Shown piece after piece: positions 25,843-34,623 of a stretch of 64,000 bases of DNA. The number at the start of each line of letters is the position of its first letter. Positions within the stretch are counted from its first letter, which is position 1. This stretch comes from Nitrosospira sp. (GTDB lineage: Bacteria > Pseudomonadota > Gammaproteobacteria > Burkholderiales > Nitrosomonadaceae). A model generated the notes under the pieces. That model was not told where the DNA came from, did no database searches, and saw only the letters and a list, made by a program, of their open reading frames with translations. The stretch lies in contig JACDGV010000003.1 of NCBI GenBank assembly GCA_013821425.1, positions 62,001 through 126,000 of the forward strand. Direction: 5' to 3'. The position numbers were made by a program, and so were the translations under genes.

Positions 25843-27201
25843 ATGCCAGATGTCAAGGGAGGCCATAGCCTGATTGATGTGCTCGAGAGGGCCGCACAGC
25901 CTCTGCGGACAGGCGACGACTATCATGCGCTCATAAGTGCCGCAAAAACCAAAAAATTTGTTTTGCTCGGCGAAGCCACGCATGGAACGGCGGAGTTTTA
26001 TCGTATTCGCGCCGAGCTTACCCGGCGCCTCATGATGGCCGAGGGGTTCGATGCTGTTGCGGTTGAGGCCGACTGGCCCGACGCCTATAGGGTAAACCGG
26101 TTCGTGTCCGGGCGGCCGGGTGATACGCAAGCCGATGAGGCCTTGTCGAACTTTCAGCGATTTCCGACCTGGATGTGGCGCAACACCGAGGTGTTGGCCT
26201 TCATTACGTGGCTCCATGCTCATAATCGGGATACCGGGCGATTTGAGGGTCAGAAGGAACCTCTTGGGTTTTATGGTCTTGATTTATACAGTATGACAAC
26301 TTCCATGCAGGCGGTCCTTGCCTATCTGGAGAAGATTGATCCTTCCGAGGCTGCGGCCGCGCGTGCTCGTTACGGGTGTTTTGGTCAGTTCATCACCAAC
26401 CCCCAGGCCTACGGCTACGCAATTGCCTCAGGCAGATGGGATTCCTGCGAGCAGGAGGTGATCATCCAGCTCATGCAGCTCCAGCGCAAGGCTGGGGTTT
26501 ACGTTGAGAAGGATGGTGCGTTCGCGGGGAACGAATATTTTTCTGCGCAGCAAAATGCCGAGCTGGTAAGAAATGCCGAGGAATATTATCGCGCGATGTT
26601 CAGGGGGCGCCCCAATACATGGAATCTCAGGGACCGCCACATGTTTGAAACACTCGAAAAACTTGCCAGTCATCTTGGAACCCGTCTGGGACGGGAAGCC
26701 CGGATTATTGTATGGGCGCACAATTCCCATCTGGGGAATGCCGCAGCGACCGACATGGGGAGGCGCGGCGAATTCAATATCGGCCAGCTGGTCAGGGAAA
26801 CGTATGCGGACAGGGCGCTTCATGTCGGATTCTCGACCAGTCGAGGCGAGGTAACGGCTGCCTCAGACTGGGACGGCCCGGCGGAAGCAAAAAAGATTCG
26901 GAACCCATTGCCGGACAGCTACGAAGAGGTTTTCTCGCGACTCGAAAAGAAACGGTTCTTTCTGGACTTGCGCACTGGCGGCGAGGCTGTTGACCTGTTG
27001 GGAGACGAAAGGCTGCAACGTGCAATCGGCGTCATCTATAAGGCTGAAACCGAGCGGATGAGCCATTACTTCTATTCCTCCCTGCCACGCCAATTTGATT
27101 TCATGATTCACATTGATGAAACCAAAGCGGTACAGCCGTTGCCCTCGTTCGTTCACCGGAGGCCTGGCGAAATGGATGAAACCTACCCGTCGGGCTTGTG
27201 A
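25843..27201 (+). CDS. Erythromycin esterase family protein
   Basis: A 452-residue soluble protein of the erythromycin esterase superfamily. Signature elements are LLGEATHGTAEFYRIRAELTR near residue 42, VAVEADWPDAYRVNRF and VWAHNSHLGNAA, which carry the histidines and glutamates of the active site in EreA/EreB-like enzymes. True macrolide esterases are a small subset; most chromosomal members have unknown substrates, so resistance is not claimed. The ATG at 25843 is in the expected place. Confidence 0.82.
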   Translation: MPDVKGGHSLIDVLERAAQPLRTGDDYHALISAAKTKKFVLLGEATHGTAEFYRIRAELTRRLMMAEGFDAVAVEADWPDAYRVNRFVSGRPGDTQADEALSNFQRFPTWMWRNTEVLAFITWLHAHNRDTGRFEGQKEPLGFYGLDLYSMTTSMQAVLAYLEKIDPSEAAAARARYGCFGQFITNPQAYGYAIASGRWDSCEQEVIIQLMQLQRKAGVYVEKDGAFAGNEYFSAQQNAELVRNAEEYYRAMFRGRPNTWNLRDRHMFETLEKLASHLGTRLGREARIIVWAHNSHLGNAAATDMGRRGEFNIGQLVRETYADRALHVGFSTSRGEVTAASDWDGPAEAKKIRNPLPDSYEEVFSRLEKKRFFLDLRTGGEAVDLLGDERLQRAIGVIYKAETERMSHYFYSSLPRQFDFMIHIDETKAVQPLPSFVHRRPGEMDETYPSGL

Positions 27202-27567
27202 GTCCAGCCAAAGCCGATTTCTGCACCCCTCGTGAAAGGAAAACTGGGCAGTTAAGGGCTGAGGGCGTCGCGTACTGGCTGGCGTTCCTGTGGTAGCTTG
27301 GCCGGGGGAATGTCTTCAATTTTTGTTATGTAATTCATCGCACGGACGCGCCGGTGTACCAGCATCAAGCTTGGTTGATCGGCCGAGCTGTCTGGATGAT
27401 GAAAGAGTGATCCGAAAAAAACAGAAAACTTCAGCATCATGCGGGCTACTCCATAGTGTTGGAGGTCATGAAATTTCGGTATTGAACTCTTCAAATTTGA
27501 ACAAAATAAAACCTTTTGATAATAAAAGGCGATAGCAAGAGACGTTCTGCCCAAGGGAACCCGGATC
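27202..27567 (+). promoter_or_regulatory. Leader region of the pel locus
   Basis: Composition shifts sharply to A/T rich in the last 100 bp. A perfect palindrome TTCAAATTTGAA lies at 27490-27501, and TTGAAC about 27495 is 17 bp from TAATAA, a possible weak promoter. A small hairpin (CCTTTT/AAAAGG near 27512-27530) precedes the pelB ribosome site. No gene is supported here. Promoter calls are by eye only. Confidence 0.35.
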
Positions 27568-30500
27568 ATGAACTTGTTTGGTAATTTAAAAAAAACAATA
27601 TTGTTACTCGGTTTGGGATTGACTCTTATTTTTGCTCTTTTGTTTTATAGAGAGGATCGATTTAAAGAATTATTCCAAATAGCAAAGCCGGATCATCTTT
27701 CGGTGCTTTACCTAAAGCTCCTGTTAAATATTAATCCTCGTGACGCTAGTTTACGTATTGAGCTTGCACGGCACTATATAAACCTGGGTGAACTGGAGGA
27801 GGCTCGTACTGCTCTGGCACCATTGTTAGTTAAAAATGGCCCAGCAGAATTAAGAGCTCGGCTAATGATATTAGAGCTCGACCTCAAGGATTATCATTCG
27901 ACAGCGGAAAATGACTCAAGCCGAAAGAAAAAGTTAGCTGATCTGCAAAACAGCATTATTGAGATCAGTAAAAATCAGATCCCGATAACTTTAATGCCGG
28001 AAATCATCAAACTCAGCCTGGAACTTGGCCAACCTGCTGTCGTTGCAGATCTATATTACCGTTGGTCCGCGATTATTGGTGATTCTTTCGAACGCCTGGA
28101 GAAATTACAAGAATCAGCACGATGGTATATCGCATCAGAGATGCAGAATCGGGCAGCAGAGATATATAATCAATGTTATGAGCTATCGAAGGATACAGTC
28201 CAGGCTCGGAAATTTGCATTTCTAACCCTTCAGGCGCTACGAGCGGCGGGTAACTATAAGCTCGCTCTCGAATATTTTCGTAACTACCAGCAGAAATTTC
28301 CAAAAGATCCTGAACTGCTTGATGAGGCAATCAGCATCTATCTGGCTGACAACAATCCTGTGAGCGCATATGAAACAGGCATCTCGCGGTTGGCATTTGA
28401 TCCAGATAATCCTGAACAAATCAGGAGGCAGGTTGATCGTGCCCTTGCAGTTGGGGAGGTTCAGGCAGCTTTGGCTTTAGCTCGGCGACTGGTCGAGATT
28501 GTTCCGGCTGATGAAGATGCCCATGAAAGCCTGGGACGTATTGCAGAATGGGCTTTAATGCCAGAGGTCGCATTAAAAGAATGGCTATGGCTGGGAAGAA
28601 ATAGAAAAGATGATGCGGCTATCCTGAATGCGATCAGGCTTTCAAAAGGGCTCTATTCTGTCGATACTGCCTTGGAAATGCTGGTACAACTATCAAATAA
28701 ACGAAAATTAACCAGCGAGGAACTGAATAGCTTATTTTCTGCATATGACGAGGCAGGCAGCATATCTGATCATGTTAATTTTCTGGAGTCCTATTTAAGG
28801 CGCTATCCTGATAATTCCCAGGTATGGGAAGCATTGGCTAAAACACGGGAAAATGCGGGGCAATTAACCGAGGCTATCGCCACATGGGAACTTATTGGAA
28901 TGCGTTTCAATCGCCTGCCAGAGGCTGTTACCCATCAAGCCAGATTGCTGTGGAAAAACGGCCAGTCTGAGAAGGCGCTTCTTACATTGCTATCAAATAA
29001 AAATAATGTAACAGAAAAGGAAACGCATTTTTGGGAGATTCTGAGCGAGCTTTCCTGGGAACTGAAACGACCCCAGCATGCATTAGCGGCTTATACCGTT
29101 CTTTGGGAATCAGGAAGCAACTATGCGCTTGTTGCAGAACGGTTGATTCAATTGACGCGGGATGCAGGGAGGGCAGAAGAGTCTATCGCAATCGGTGAAG
29201 AAGCTTATCATCGTTTTAATCAATCCCGCTGGTTATTGCTCGCCATGGATGTTGCTAATCAGGCAGGTTTGTCAGCTCAACTAAAACGGCTTTTGGAAAT
29301 GGCAATGAGTAATGAATCGCAATTTCTGGATTCCGAGATGTACTGGCTAATGCATGCTCAGTTGAATACTTATGAGAATAAACCTGAAATAGCTTTAAAG
29401 AATTATCAACAAGCTTTAAAAGTTAATCCTGCATCGACTACCGCTAAAGAAGGAGTTTTATGGAATCGCATTGGGCTGAACGACAGGCCATCGCTACAAT
29501 CATATATCAAACGCTGGCGTGCCGATGCATCGACAAACCCGTCGTTATGGGGTGCTTATGGGATGGCATTGTCGAAGGTAGGTCGGAACAAGGAAGCTTT
29601 GCCCTGGCTTGAGCGTAAATCGCGCGCCAATCCCGATGATTATCTATGGCTGCTTACCTATGCAGATGTCTTGAGTGGATCAGGACATGCAGATACAGCC
29701 TGGAATCTGCGTAGATATGTCTTGCTTAACTTGAGATCCCGCCTCAATGAAATTGGGAATACGCCACTTAAAAAGAAAAAGATTAAGGATTTGTTGCGCC
29801 CGGAGTACCTGGCTTTAGTTCGCAATATGGAAGGCGCAGATGTCGAGGTGTCGATATTAAAAAAATTCCTTGCCAAGGGATACGACGATCCCGCGGTGCA
29901 GGAATTGCTTGTCGCTGCTCACTTGTCTCAGGAAAATTATTCCATTGCTCGTTATTGGTTATTGCAAAAACATGTTGCCAGACAAGAAACCCCGTCCTGG
30001 CAGCGCCTTGCTTTAGCCTTGGCGGAAAATAATCTCGTTGCCGCTGAACATATTCTCGAAAATGAAAATGATAAGCTTTCTGAATTTAATAAAATGGAGA
30101 CGCTTAGGCGCCTGGATAGAAATGAAGAAGCCTTGTCATTGGCCTATAAACTTCTTGAATCACACAAGGGCCAGCCGGCGGTGCAAACGCACCTCTTCAA
30201 TTCCCGGGATGAACTGTTAGTGAAATCAAGCAGGCAAGCGATAGGAGGCATTGATTATAAGACTCTGGGAGATATAAATTTTCTGGAAAGTCGAGCGCGG
30301 TTTAACATGCCTTATCGACGTGCAGTCCTGGCAACGGAACTAAAGCATACTCGGCTGGATTCTTCTAATCCCGACATTATTCTGCCTGCAAATCATGAAG
30401 TGGATATAACGGCAGAATTTAAACATCCTCTGCGAGAAGGAGTGTTTCAGGTGAATCTGGGTGGCAATCTCAGGGAAGTCAATTCCCTTGTTCATGGGGC

Positions 30501-31152
30501 AGTTAGAGTTAGCCAGGATGTAACTGATAGATTGAAAACGAGCTTGCGCGTGGGAGTGAATGAAATGAGTCATGAAACCGGGGCGTTACGGGCACTGGGA
30601 AAAAAAGATACGATTTTACTCGGCGCCTCTACTCAATTATCAAAGCAAACATTCCTCAATTTGGAGATTGACGGTCATCGTTATGCGAGTAGAGAAGGAG
30701 GCACCTTGGGTAAAGGCTATAAGGTGCAAACGATTCTGGGACATTCCCTGCTTAGAGGCATTCAGGACTGGCAGGTCAGACTTCAGGGATCATGGGAAAG
30801 CAACCGCCTGACACAGACGCTCCCTTCTGACTTGAACGGGTTATTGAGTCCCTCCCTGGCAGATGCGGAAACCCTGATCCCGCGGAAATTTGGTCTTCTG
30901 GGCATGGGTACGACTTTCCGTTATGGGGCATCCGATCAGGGTATGCTGAGGCGACCCTTTGTTCTTGCGGATGTTTGGGCAGGGTGGGTATGGCCTGCCA
31001 ATGATTTAGGGTATAACGGGCGGGTGTCCATGGGGATTTCATTGTTAGGTCCCGATATTCTTAGCGCGGGAGTTTTTTATAGTAATGTCCAGGGCGGCAG
31101 GACTGATCAAGCTTTTTCAGGGGCAGGTCTTCAATACTCCATTCGCTTCTGA
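27568..31152 (+). CDS. pelB: Pel polysaccharide export protein PelB
   Basis: A 1194-residue protein, virtually the length of P. aeruginosa PelB (1193). One N-terminal membrane helix (about residues 9-27) is followed by a long periplasmic array of TPR-like helical pairs (about 40-880) and a C-terminal beta-barrel (about 890-1194) ending in the outer-membrane signature Phe (GLQYSIRF). PelB scaffolds PelA in the periplasm and forms the outer-membrane exit pore for Pel with PelC. AAGGG lies upstream of the start. Here it is separated by 5.7 kb from pelC-G, with three other genes between, unlike the pelABCDEFG order. Codon use is A/T rich compared with the genes before it. Confidence 0.9.
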   Translation: MNLFGNLKKTILLLGLGLTLIFALLFYREDRFKELFQIAKPDHLSVLYLKLLLNINPRDASLRIELARHYINLGELEEARTALAPLLVKNGPAELRARLMILELDLKDYHSTAENDSSRKKKLADLQNSIIEISKNQIPITLMPEIIKLSLELGQPAVVADLYYRWSAIIGDSFERLEKLQESARWYIASEMQNRAAEIYNQCYELSKDTVQARKFAFLTLQALRAAGNYKLALEYFRNYQQKFPKDPELLDEAISIYLADNNPVSAYETGISRLAFDPDNPEQIRRQVDRALAVGEVQAALALARRLVEIVPADEDAHESLGRIAEWALMPEVALKEWLWLGRNRKDDAAILNAIRLSKGLYSVDTALEMLVQLSNKRKLTSEELNSLFSAYDEAGSISDHVNFLESYLRRYPDNSQVWEALAKTRENAGQLTEAIATWELIGMRFNRLPEAVTHQARLLWKNGQSEKALLTLLSNKNNVTEKETHFWEILSELSWELKRPQHALAAYTVLWESGSNYALVAERLIQLTRDAGRAEESIAIGEEAYHRFNQSRWLLLAMDVANQAGLSAQLKRLLEMAMSNESQFLDSEMYWLMHAQLNTYENKPEIALKNYQQALKVNPASTTAKEGVLWNRIGLNDRPSLQSYIKRWRADASTNPSLWGAYGMALSKVGRNKEALPWLERKSRANPDDYLWLLTYADVLSGSGHADTAWNLRRYVLLNLRSRLNEIGNTPLKKKKIKDLLRPEYLALVRNMEGADVEVSILKKFLAKGYDDPAVQELLVAAHLSQENYSIARYWLLQKHVARQETPSWQRLALALAENNLVAAEHILENENDKLSEFNKMETLRRLDRNEEALSLAYKLLESHKGQPAVQTHLFNSRDELLVKSSRQAIGGIDYKTLGDINFLESRARFNMPYRRAVLATELKHTRLDSSNPDIILPANHEVDITAEFKHPLREGVFQVNLGGNLREVNSLVHGAVRVSQDVTDRLKTSLRVGVNEMSHETGALRALGKKDTILLGASTQLSKQTFLNLEIDGHRYASREGGTLGKGYKVQTILGHSLLRGIQDWQVRLQGSWESNRLTQTLPSDLNGLLSPSLADAETLIPRKFGLLGMGTTFRYGASDQGMLRRPFVLADVWAGWVWPANDLGYNGRVSMGISLLGPDILSAGVFYSNVQGGRTDQAFSGAGLQYSIRF

Positions 31153-31402
31153 ATCTGGAGCAAGGTGGAATAAATAAACGAACGATGTCTGATGAATGAA
31201 TCATCGCCCTTGACATAAGACAGTCGTCGGAGCTGTGCAACTCCTAACCGTGCGTACTAAAACAGGTAAATCTCCCAGGCGGGTTTTAAGAGAAATCGAG
31301 TGGGACCGTAAAATCAACATTCCCGCACAACCCACGCGCAAGGGTTTTCAGAAGCTAATACAGCGCAATACAGCGCAACGTTTTGCCCCTTGCAAAGCTA
31401 GC

Positions 31403-31433
31403 AAAAGGCCCCCGGCTTTACCGGGGGCCTTTT
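31403..31433. terminator. Strong bidirectional terminator between pelB and the minus-strand gene
   Basis: AAAAGGCCCCCGG (31403-31415) and CCGGGGGCCTTTT (31421-31433) form a perfect 13-bp stem with a CTTTA loop, flanked by A4 and T4. It can end pelB transcription rightward and the gene at 31459-31845 leftward. A short direct repeat TACAGCGCAA (twice) lies just upstream near 31359. Confidence 0.88.
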
Positions 31434-31458
31434 AGATGCTCATCGAACAGAAAAGTGC

Positions 31459-31845
31459 TTATTCCGACTGAGTCTCGAAATAAGCAGCGGCGTCAAGCAG
31501 CGGTTGAGGATCGCCCCCCTGGCGTGCAACAATTTCCGCCGTCTCTTTATACTGGTCGGCCAGCGACCCCGCCTGCTGAGAGTACAACGGTTCCCGCGAC
31601 TTTAGTTTCCTGTCATTCTCCTTTCGTATCTTCTTTCTGTTCTCCTGGCTGACTTCTGGAAGCTTCTTGGCTTCCGGAAGCTTCTTGTTAGCCCTTTCCG
31701 TGGCCTGGCCGGGAAGTTGGGGGCTCTCAGCCATTGTTTGGGGTGCGGCATATGCCAGCGGCGAGGCTCCGGTACCGATGGCAACGGTCACGGCGACAGT
31801 CAGCAGGGCCAGGACGGGCTTGGCCCGGTCGATGTAGTATTTCAT
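31459..31845 (-). CDS. Small secreted protein paired with the deacetylase, unknown function
   Basis: A 128-residue protein with a clear signal peptide (cleavage after about residue 33, AYA) and a mature part rich in Lys, Glu and Arg (NKKLPEAKKLPEVSQENRKK), ending in a helical acidic stretch. A good ribosome site, AGAGGAT, precedes the ATG. It is 63 bp downstream of the Agd3-like deacetylase gene on the same strand, so the two are probably one transcript ending at 31403. A basic periplasmic or extracellular protein beside polymer-modifying enzymes could bind the polymer or an enzyme; no domain is recognised. Confidence 0.7.
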   Translation of the reverse strand: MKYYIDRAKPVLALLTVAVTVAIGTGASPLAYAAPQTMAESPQLPGQATERANKKLPEAKKLPEVSQENRKKIRKENDRKLKSREPLYSQQAGSLADQYKETAEIVARQGGDPQPLLDAAAYFETQSE

Positions 31846-31908
31846 TTTAAGATCCTCTTAATTTAAGCTTTCACCAAAAACATTCGGGAAGCAACCTGCT
31901 CTCCAGTG

Positions 31909-34056
31909 TCACTGAGCCAGCGCCCGGTTAACTATGTACGTCTTGGGCGTTGTGTTTACGTTGATCTCACGCATAAACTGGCCACCGTAAAAATCTCCCC
32001 CTGACACACCCGTAACAAGAAGATTGGGGACGGCCTGGTCTGCGGATAGCGTTACCTTATTGGTGGTGCGATTCCACATCGCCTGAATGGCCGCGGATTT
32101 AGTCTTGAAACGTTCTTCGGTAAGGTCGCCAATCCGATAATAGGGATAATTCTTGACCGGTAATTTGAACAGCCGCTCATATTCGGTGAAGGCAGCATTT
32201 AACCAATCAAATTGGAGTGTATTGCCACTCTCATCGTATTTGGCCAGGTTCGACTGGTGGAAAAAATGAGGCCACTTATTAAAGGTCAGCATGTGGCGCA
32301 ATGCGCCATCGGCTTCCGCCACGAGAATTTCCGAATAATTCCGGGGCAAGCAGATGGCTCCGGGTATCTGACAGGGATTTTGCCCTGCATTCTCAAATCT
32401 CCCGTGAAAGATATAGTTGTACTCATCTACCAACTGAGGCGGATTCGTCACGTTGTAGAAAATATTGGTGGGCCAGCGTGGAAGCAGAAGCCGATCATTT
32501 TGGCTGCCGTCTTCGTACTGGGTGACAAATTGTTCAAGGTTCTGCGCCCGTTGCGACGAGTCGGAGGCAAGATAGTCCACCCCCGCGTTGGCGGCGGCTT
32601 CCAGGAATAGCAGATTGGCGCCGCCCTCATCAAATGCCACGTCGTCAGCCTGAACATTGAACATCCCCGGATGGGAAGCAGGGTCATCGGTACATTTGCG
32701 ATCTTTTAGGCCGGAGTGATTGCCGCTTACGAGCACCCGGTTATTTTGACTTTTCTCAGGAAGACCCAGAAGCCCCCAGACAGTCCTGTTCTTCGTAATT
32801 TCCGCCTTGATAGCCGCGATCGTGGTAAAGGTCTCATAATCACAAGGGGCATCTACTGGAACCGGTGCCTTGTCCATGTCCGCATGCGTATAGGTGTGGT
32901 TGATGAAGCGGAAATGGGCTTTGTTGGCAACCACCGCTGCCACCAGGTCTTCCGTCAAGTTTGCAGTCAGTGTCGCTGCTAGCGGATCTACCACTGCCCC
33001 GGAACCATTGAATGCAAAATCCAGCATGAAAGTACCGGCTGTCGGATGTGCGGAACGAAAGGCAGTCTGCTTGCTCACCGCATTGTTGATATCAGCGCTG
33101 TTCAACCGGTAGGTATCAACAGGATGATCCTTCTTAAGGTCGGGATCCCATAGGCCGTTAGCAAGAAACAAATCGTCCAGATGAGCAGCCATGTGGATAC
33201 GGCGCCCGCCGACGAATACGCCTTGCGTCACCCAGTTGATGAACTCGTAGGCCAGGACCTGTGAATGGACAAGGAATGAGGCATGAGTAATCGTCGAGAT
33301 CATCACTTCTCGTACCGGCGTTGCCTGGGAAGGCGCCATGAATCGTACGATCGATACCAGCGCTTCGCCATTCTCGGTTTTCAGCAGCGGCTCAACGCTT
33401 GGTTTGGATCCGTCCCGCAGGACAAGAGCATCGTTTCGTGGATTGGCTGCGAAGGCAAAGTCCGTAATGGGAAGGGTATTACCCTGGTTCACATACTCAA
33501 AAACCTCCTTGCTGAGAGCGGTAGGCACTGTCCATTGCCCATCGTAGTTGGTTGAACTGGACGAATAGACAAGGCCATAATCCAGGTAGACTCCATAAGG
33601 AGGGTTCGGATCCCAATAAGTGCCCGGCCATCCCGACAGAACCGCCTGGCGCACGCCAAAGTCTTTTTGGTAATCGTGCAGGATGTCCCATTCCGCAGGC
33701 GTGAAGTTTGGAACCAGATCGGAGTCCGTCAGCATGATGCCATTATAGTTGCCTACACAACCCGCCTCCTCGGCTTTGCAGGCGGCTCCCGCCGAGGTGG
33801 AGGCAAGCATCGCAGCCGTTAAATCCTGTGTACCGGCATTCAACACATCGTACCCCACTCCCATTTCCTCAAGCACAGGTTTAATGTAGGTTAAACCCAG
33901 ATCTTCCGCTACATCCCCCGTCGCGATAACCAATATCCTGAGTTTAACGGCATTATCGGCAAACGCAGGTGCCGGCCCAATCATTAAAGCGAGCCAAGAG
34001 AACCATAGGGTCACCGAGGCAAGCAGTGGCCGTTTCATGTTCAAGTTCTTTTTCAT
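31909..34056 (-). CDS. Agd3-like secreted polysaccharide deacetylase (CE18-like)
   Basis: A 715-residue secreted protein: signal peptide (cleavage after AFA, near residue 34), an N-terminal domain starting with a Rossmann-like segment (ILVIATGDVAEDLGLTYI), and a deacetylase domain carrying the metal motifs H292-L-D294-D295 and N386-H387-T-Y-T-H391-A-D. This layout and the Asp plus His-x3-His set resemble Agd3, the founding CE18 enzyme that deacetylates galactosaminogalactan in Aspergillus. The start at 34056 has GGAGA upstream and gives a normal signal peptide. It lies inside the pel locus, divergent from the GH114 gene. Inferred role: deacetylating Pel or a related GalNAc polymer outside the cell, in addition to the PelA deacetylase. 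G+C content is higher than in pelB. Confidence 0.78.
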   Translation of the reverse strand: MKKNLNMKRPLLASVTLWFSWLALMIGPAPAFADNAVKLRILVIATGDVAEDLGLTYIKPVLEEMGVGYDVLNAGTQDLTAAMLASTSAGAACKAEEAGCVGNYNGIMLTDSDLVPNFTPAEWDILHDYQKDFGVRQAVLSGWPGTYWDPNPPYGVYLDYGLVYSSSSTNYDGQWTVPTALSKEVFEYVNQGNTLPITDFAFAANPRNDALVLRDGSKPSVEPLLKTENGEALVSIVRFMAPSQATPVREVMISTITHASFLVHSQVLAYEFINWVTQGVFVGGRRIHMAAHLDDLFLANGLWDPDLKKDHPVDTYRLNSADINNAVSKQTAFRSAHPTAGTFMLDFAFNGSGAVVDPLAATLTANLTEDLVAAVVANKAHFRFINHTYTHADMDKAPVPVDAPCDYETFTTIAAIKAEITKNRTVWGLLGLPEKSQNNRVLVSGNHSGLKDRKCTDDPASHPGMFNVQADDVAFDEGGANLLFLEAAANAGVDYLASDSSQRAQNLEQFVTQYEDGSQNDRLLLPRWPTNIFYNVTNPPQLVDEYNYIFHGRFENAGQNPCQIPGAICLPRNYSEILVAEADGALRHMLTFNKWPHFFHQSNLAKYDESGNTLQFDWLNAAFTEYERLFKLPVKNYPYYRIGDLTEERFKTKSAAIQAMWNRTTNKVTLSADQAVPNLLVTGVSGGDFYGGQFMREINVNTTPKTYIVNRALAQ

Positions 34057-34623
34057 GGATAGAATCTCCGTTAGCAAACAAAAGCAAAAAAGGCTCTGAA
34101 TTCTTACATACCGCTTGTACAGCATAGTTCAACCCAGACAGAGTTTCTCGAAAGGTCGGGTCGGAGCGAGCTTTTTTTCAAAATGGTTAAATGGCGTATC
34201 ATTTTCCTGCTTTTTCTTCCTCGATCTCCTGGTTTTCGTCGGGGTGTAAACTGCTTACACTTGCTCTTACTTGGTCTATTCAGCTTTTCAAACCGGTGCC
34301 CATACTCAACATTAACGCACTGATTCGTAAAGATAATCTAGCATGACCTAGCGCGTCCTGCAAGCTATACTGGCAGTGGGCACAGGAAGAAGCAGTGGGC
34401 ACGGAAGAACCCGAAGTCCTCAGAATTAAAATGTCGCGATAGAATTGAATAAAACCGGGAACGAGATGGATTCAGGTTTGAGGGCGGTTTTGTTAGTTAT
34501 TGGATCGTCAGGACCCAGGGGTGCCTAATGATGAATCAGACACTTTTGGTTTTTTGAACCGGGGACGGTCACCCATCACTAACCCCCTTCATGTCCGTAA
34601 ATTCCTTTATTGAGGAAAATATC
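34057..34623. promoter_or_regulatory. Divergent promoter region, deacetylase / GH114
   Basis: About 570 bp between two divergent genes of the pel locus, so it must hold both promoters. A tandem direct repeat GCAGTGGGCAC(A)GGAAGAA occupies 34372-34408 (19- and 18-bp copies). No sure promoter hexamers were found and no gene is supported. Confidence 0.45.
34372..34408. repeat. Tandem 18/19-bp direct repeat
   Basis: GCAGTGGGCACAGGAAGAA at 34372-34390 is followed at once by the same sequence lacking one A (34391-34408). It lies midway between the two divergent starts and could be a pair of regulator sites or a slippage duplication. Confidence 0.8.

Noticed and set aside
25083-25856. Long minus-strand frame across the hydrolase gene
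   Set aside because: It is the antisense shadow of a well-supported alpha/beta hydrolase and has low-complexity Arg/Pro runs from the 11-bp repeat.
25843-27201. Macrolide resistance gene
   Set aside because: The family match is to the broad erythromycin esterase superfamily; most chromosomal members are not known to hydrolyse macrolides.
27252-27569. Minus-strand frame of 105 codons across the pelB leader
   Set aside because: It overlaps the A/T-rich pelB leader and start, has no family resemblance and mixed composition; possibly old coding debris, not a gene.
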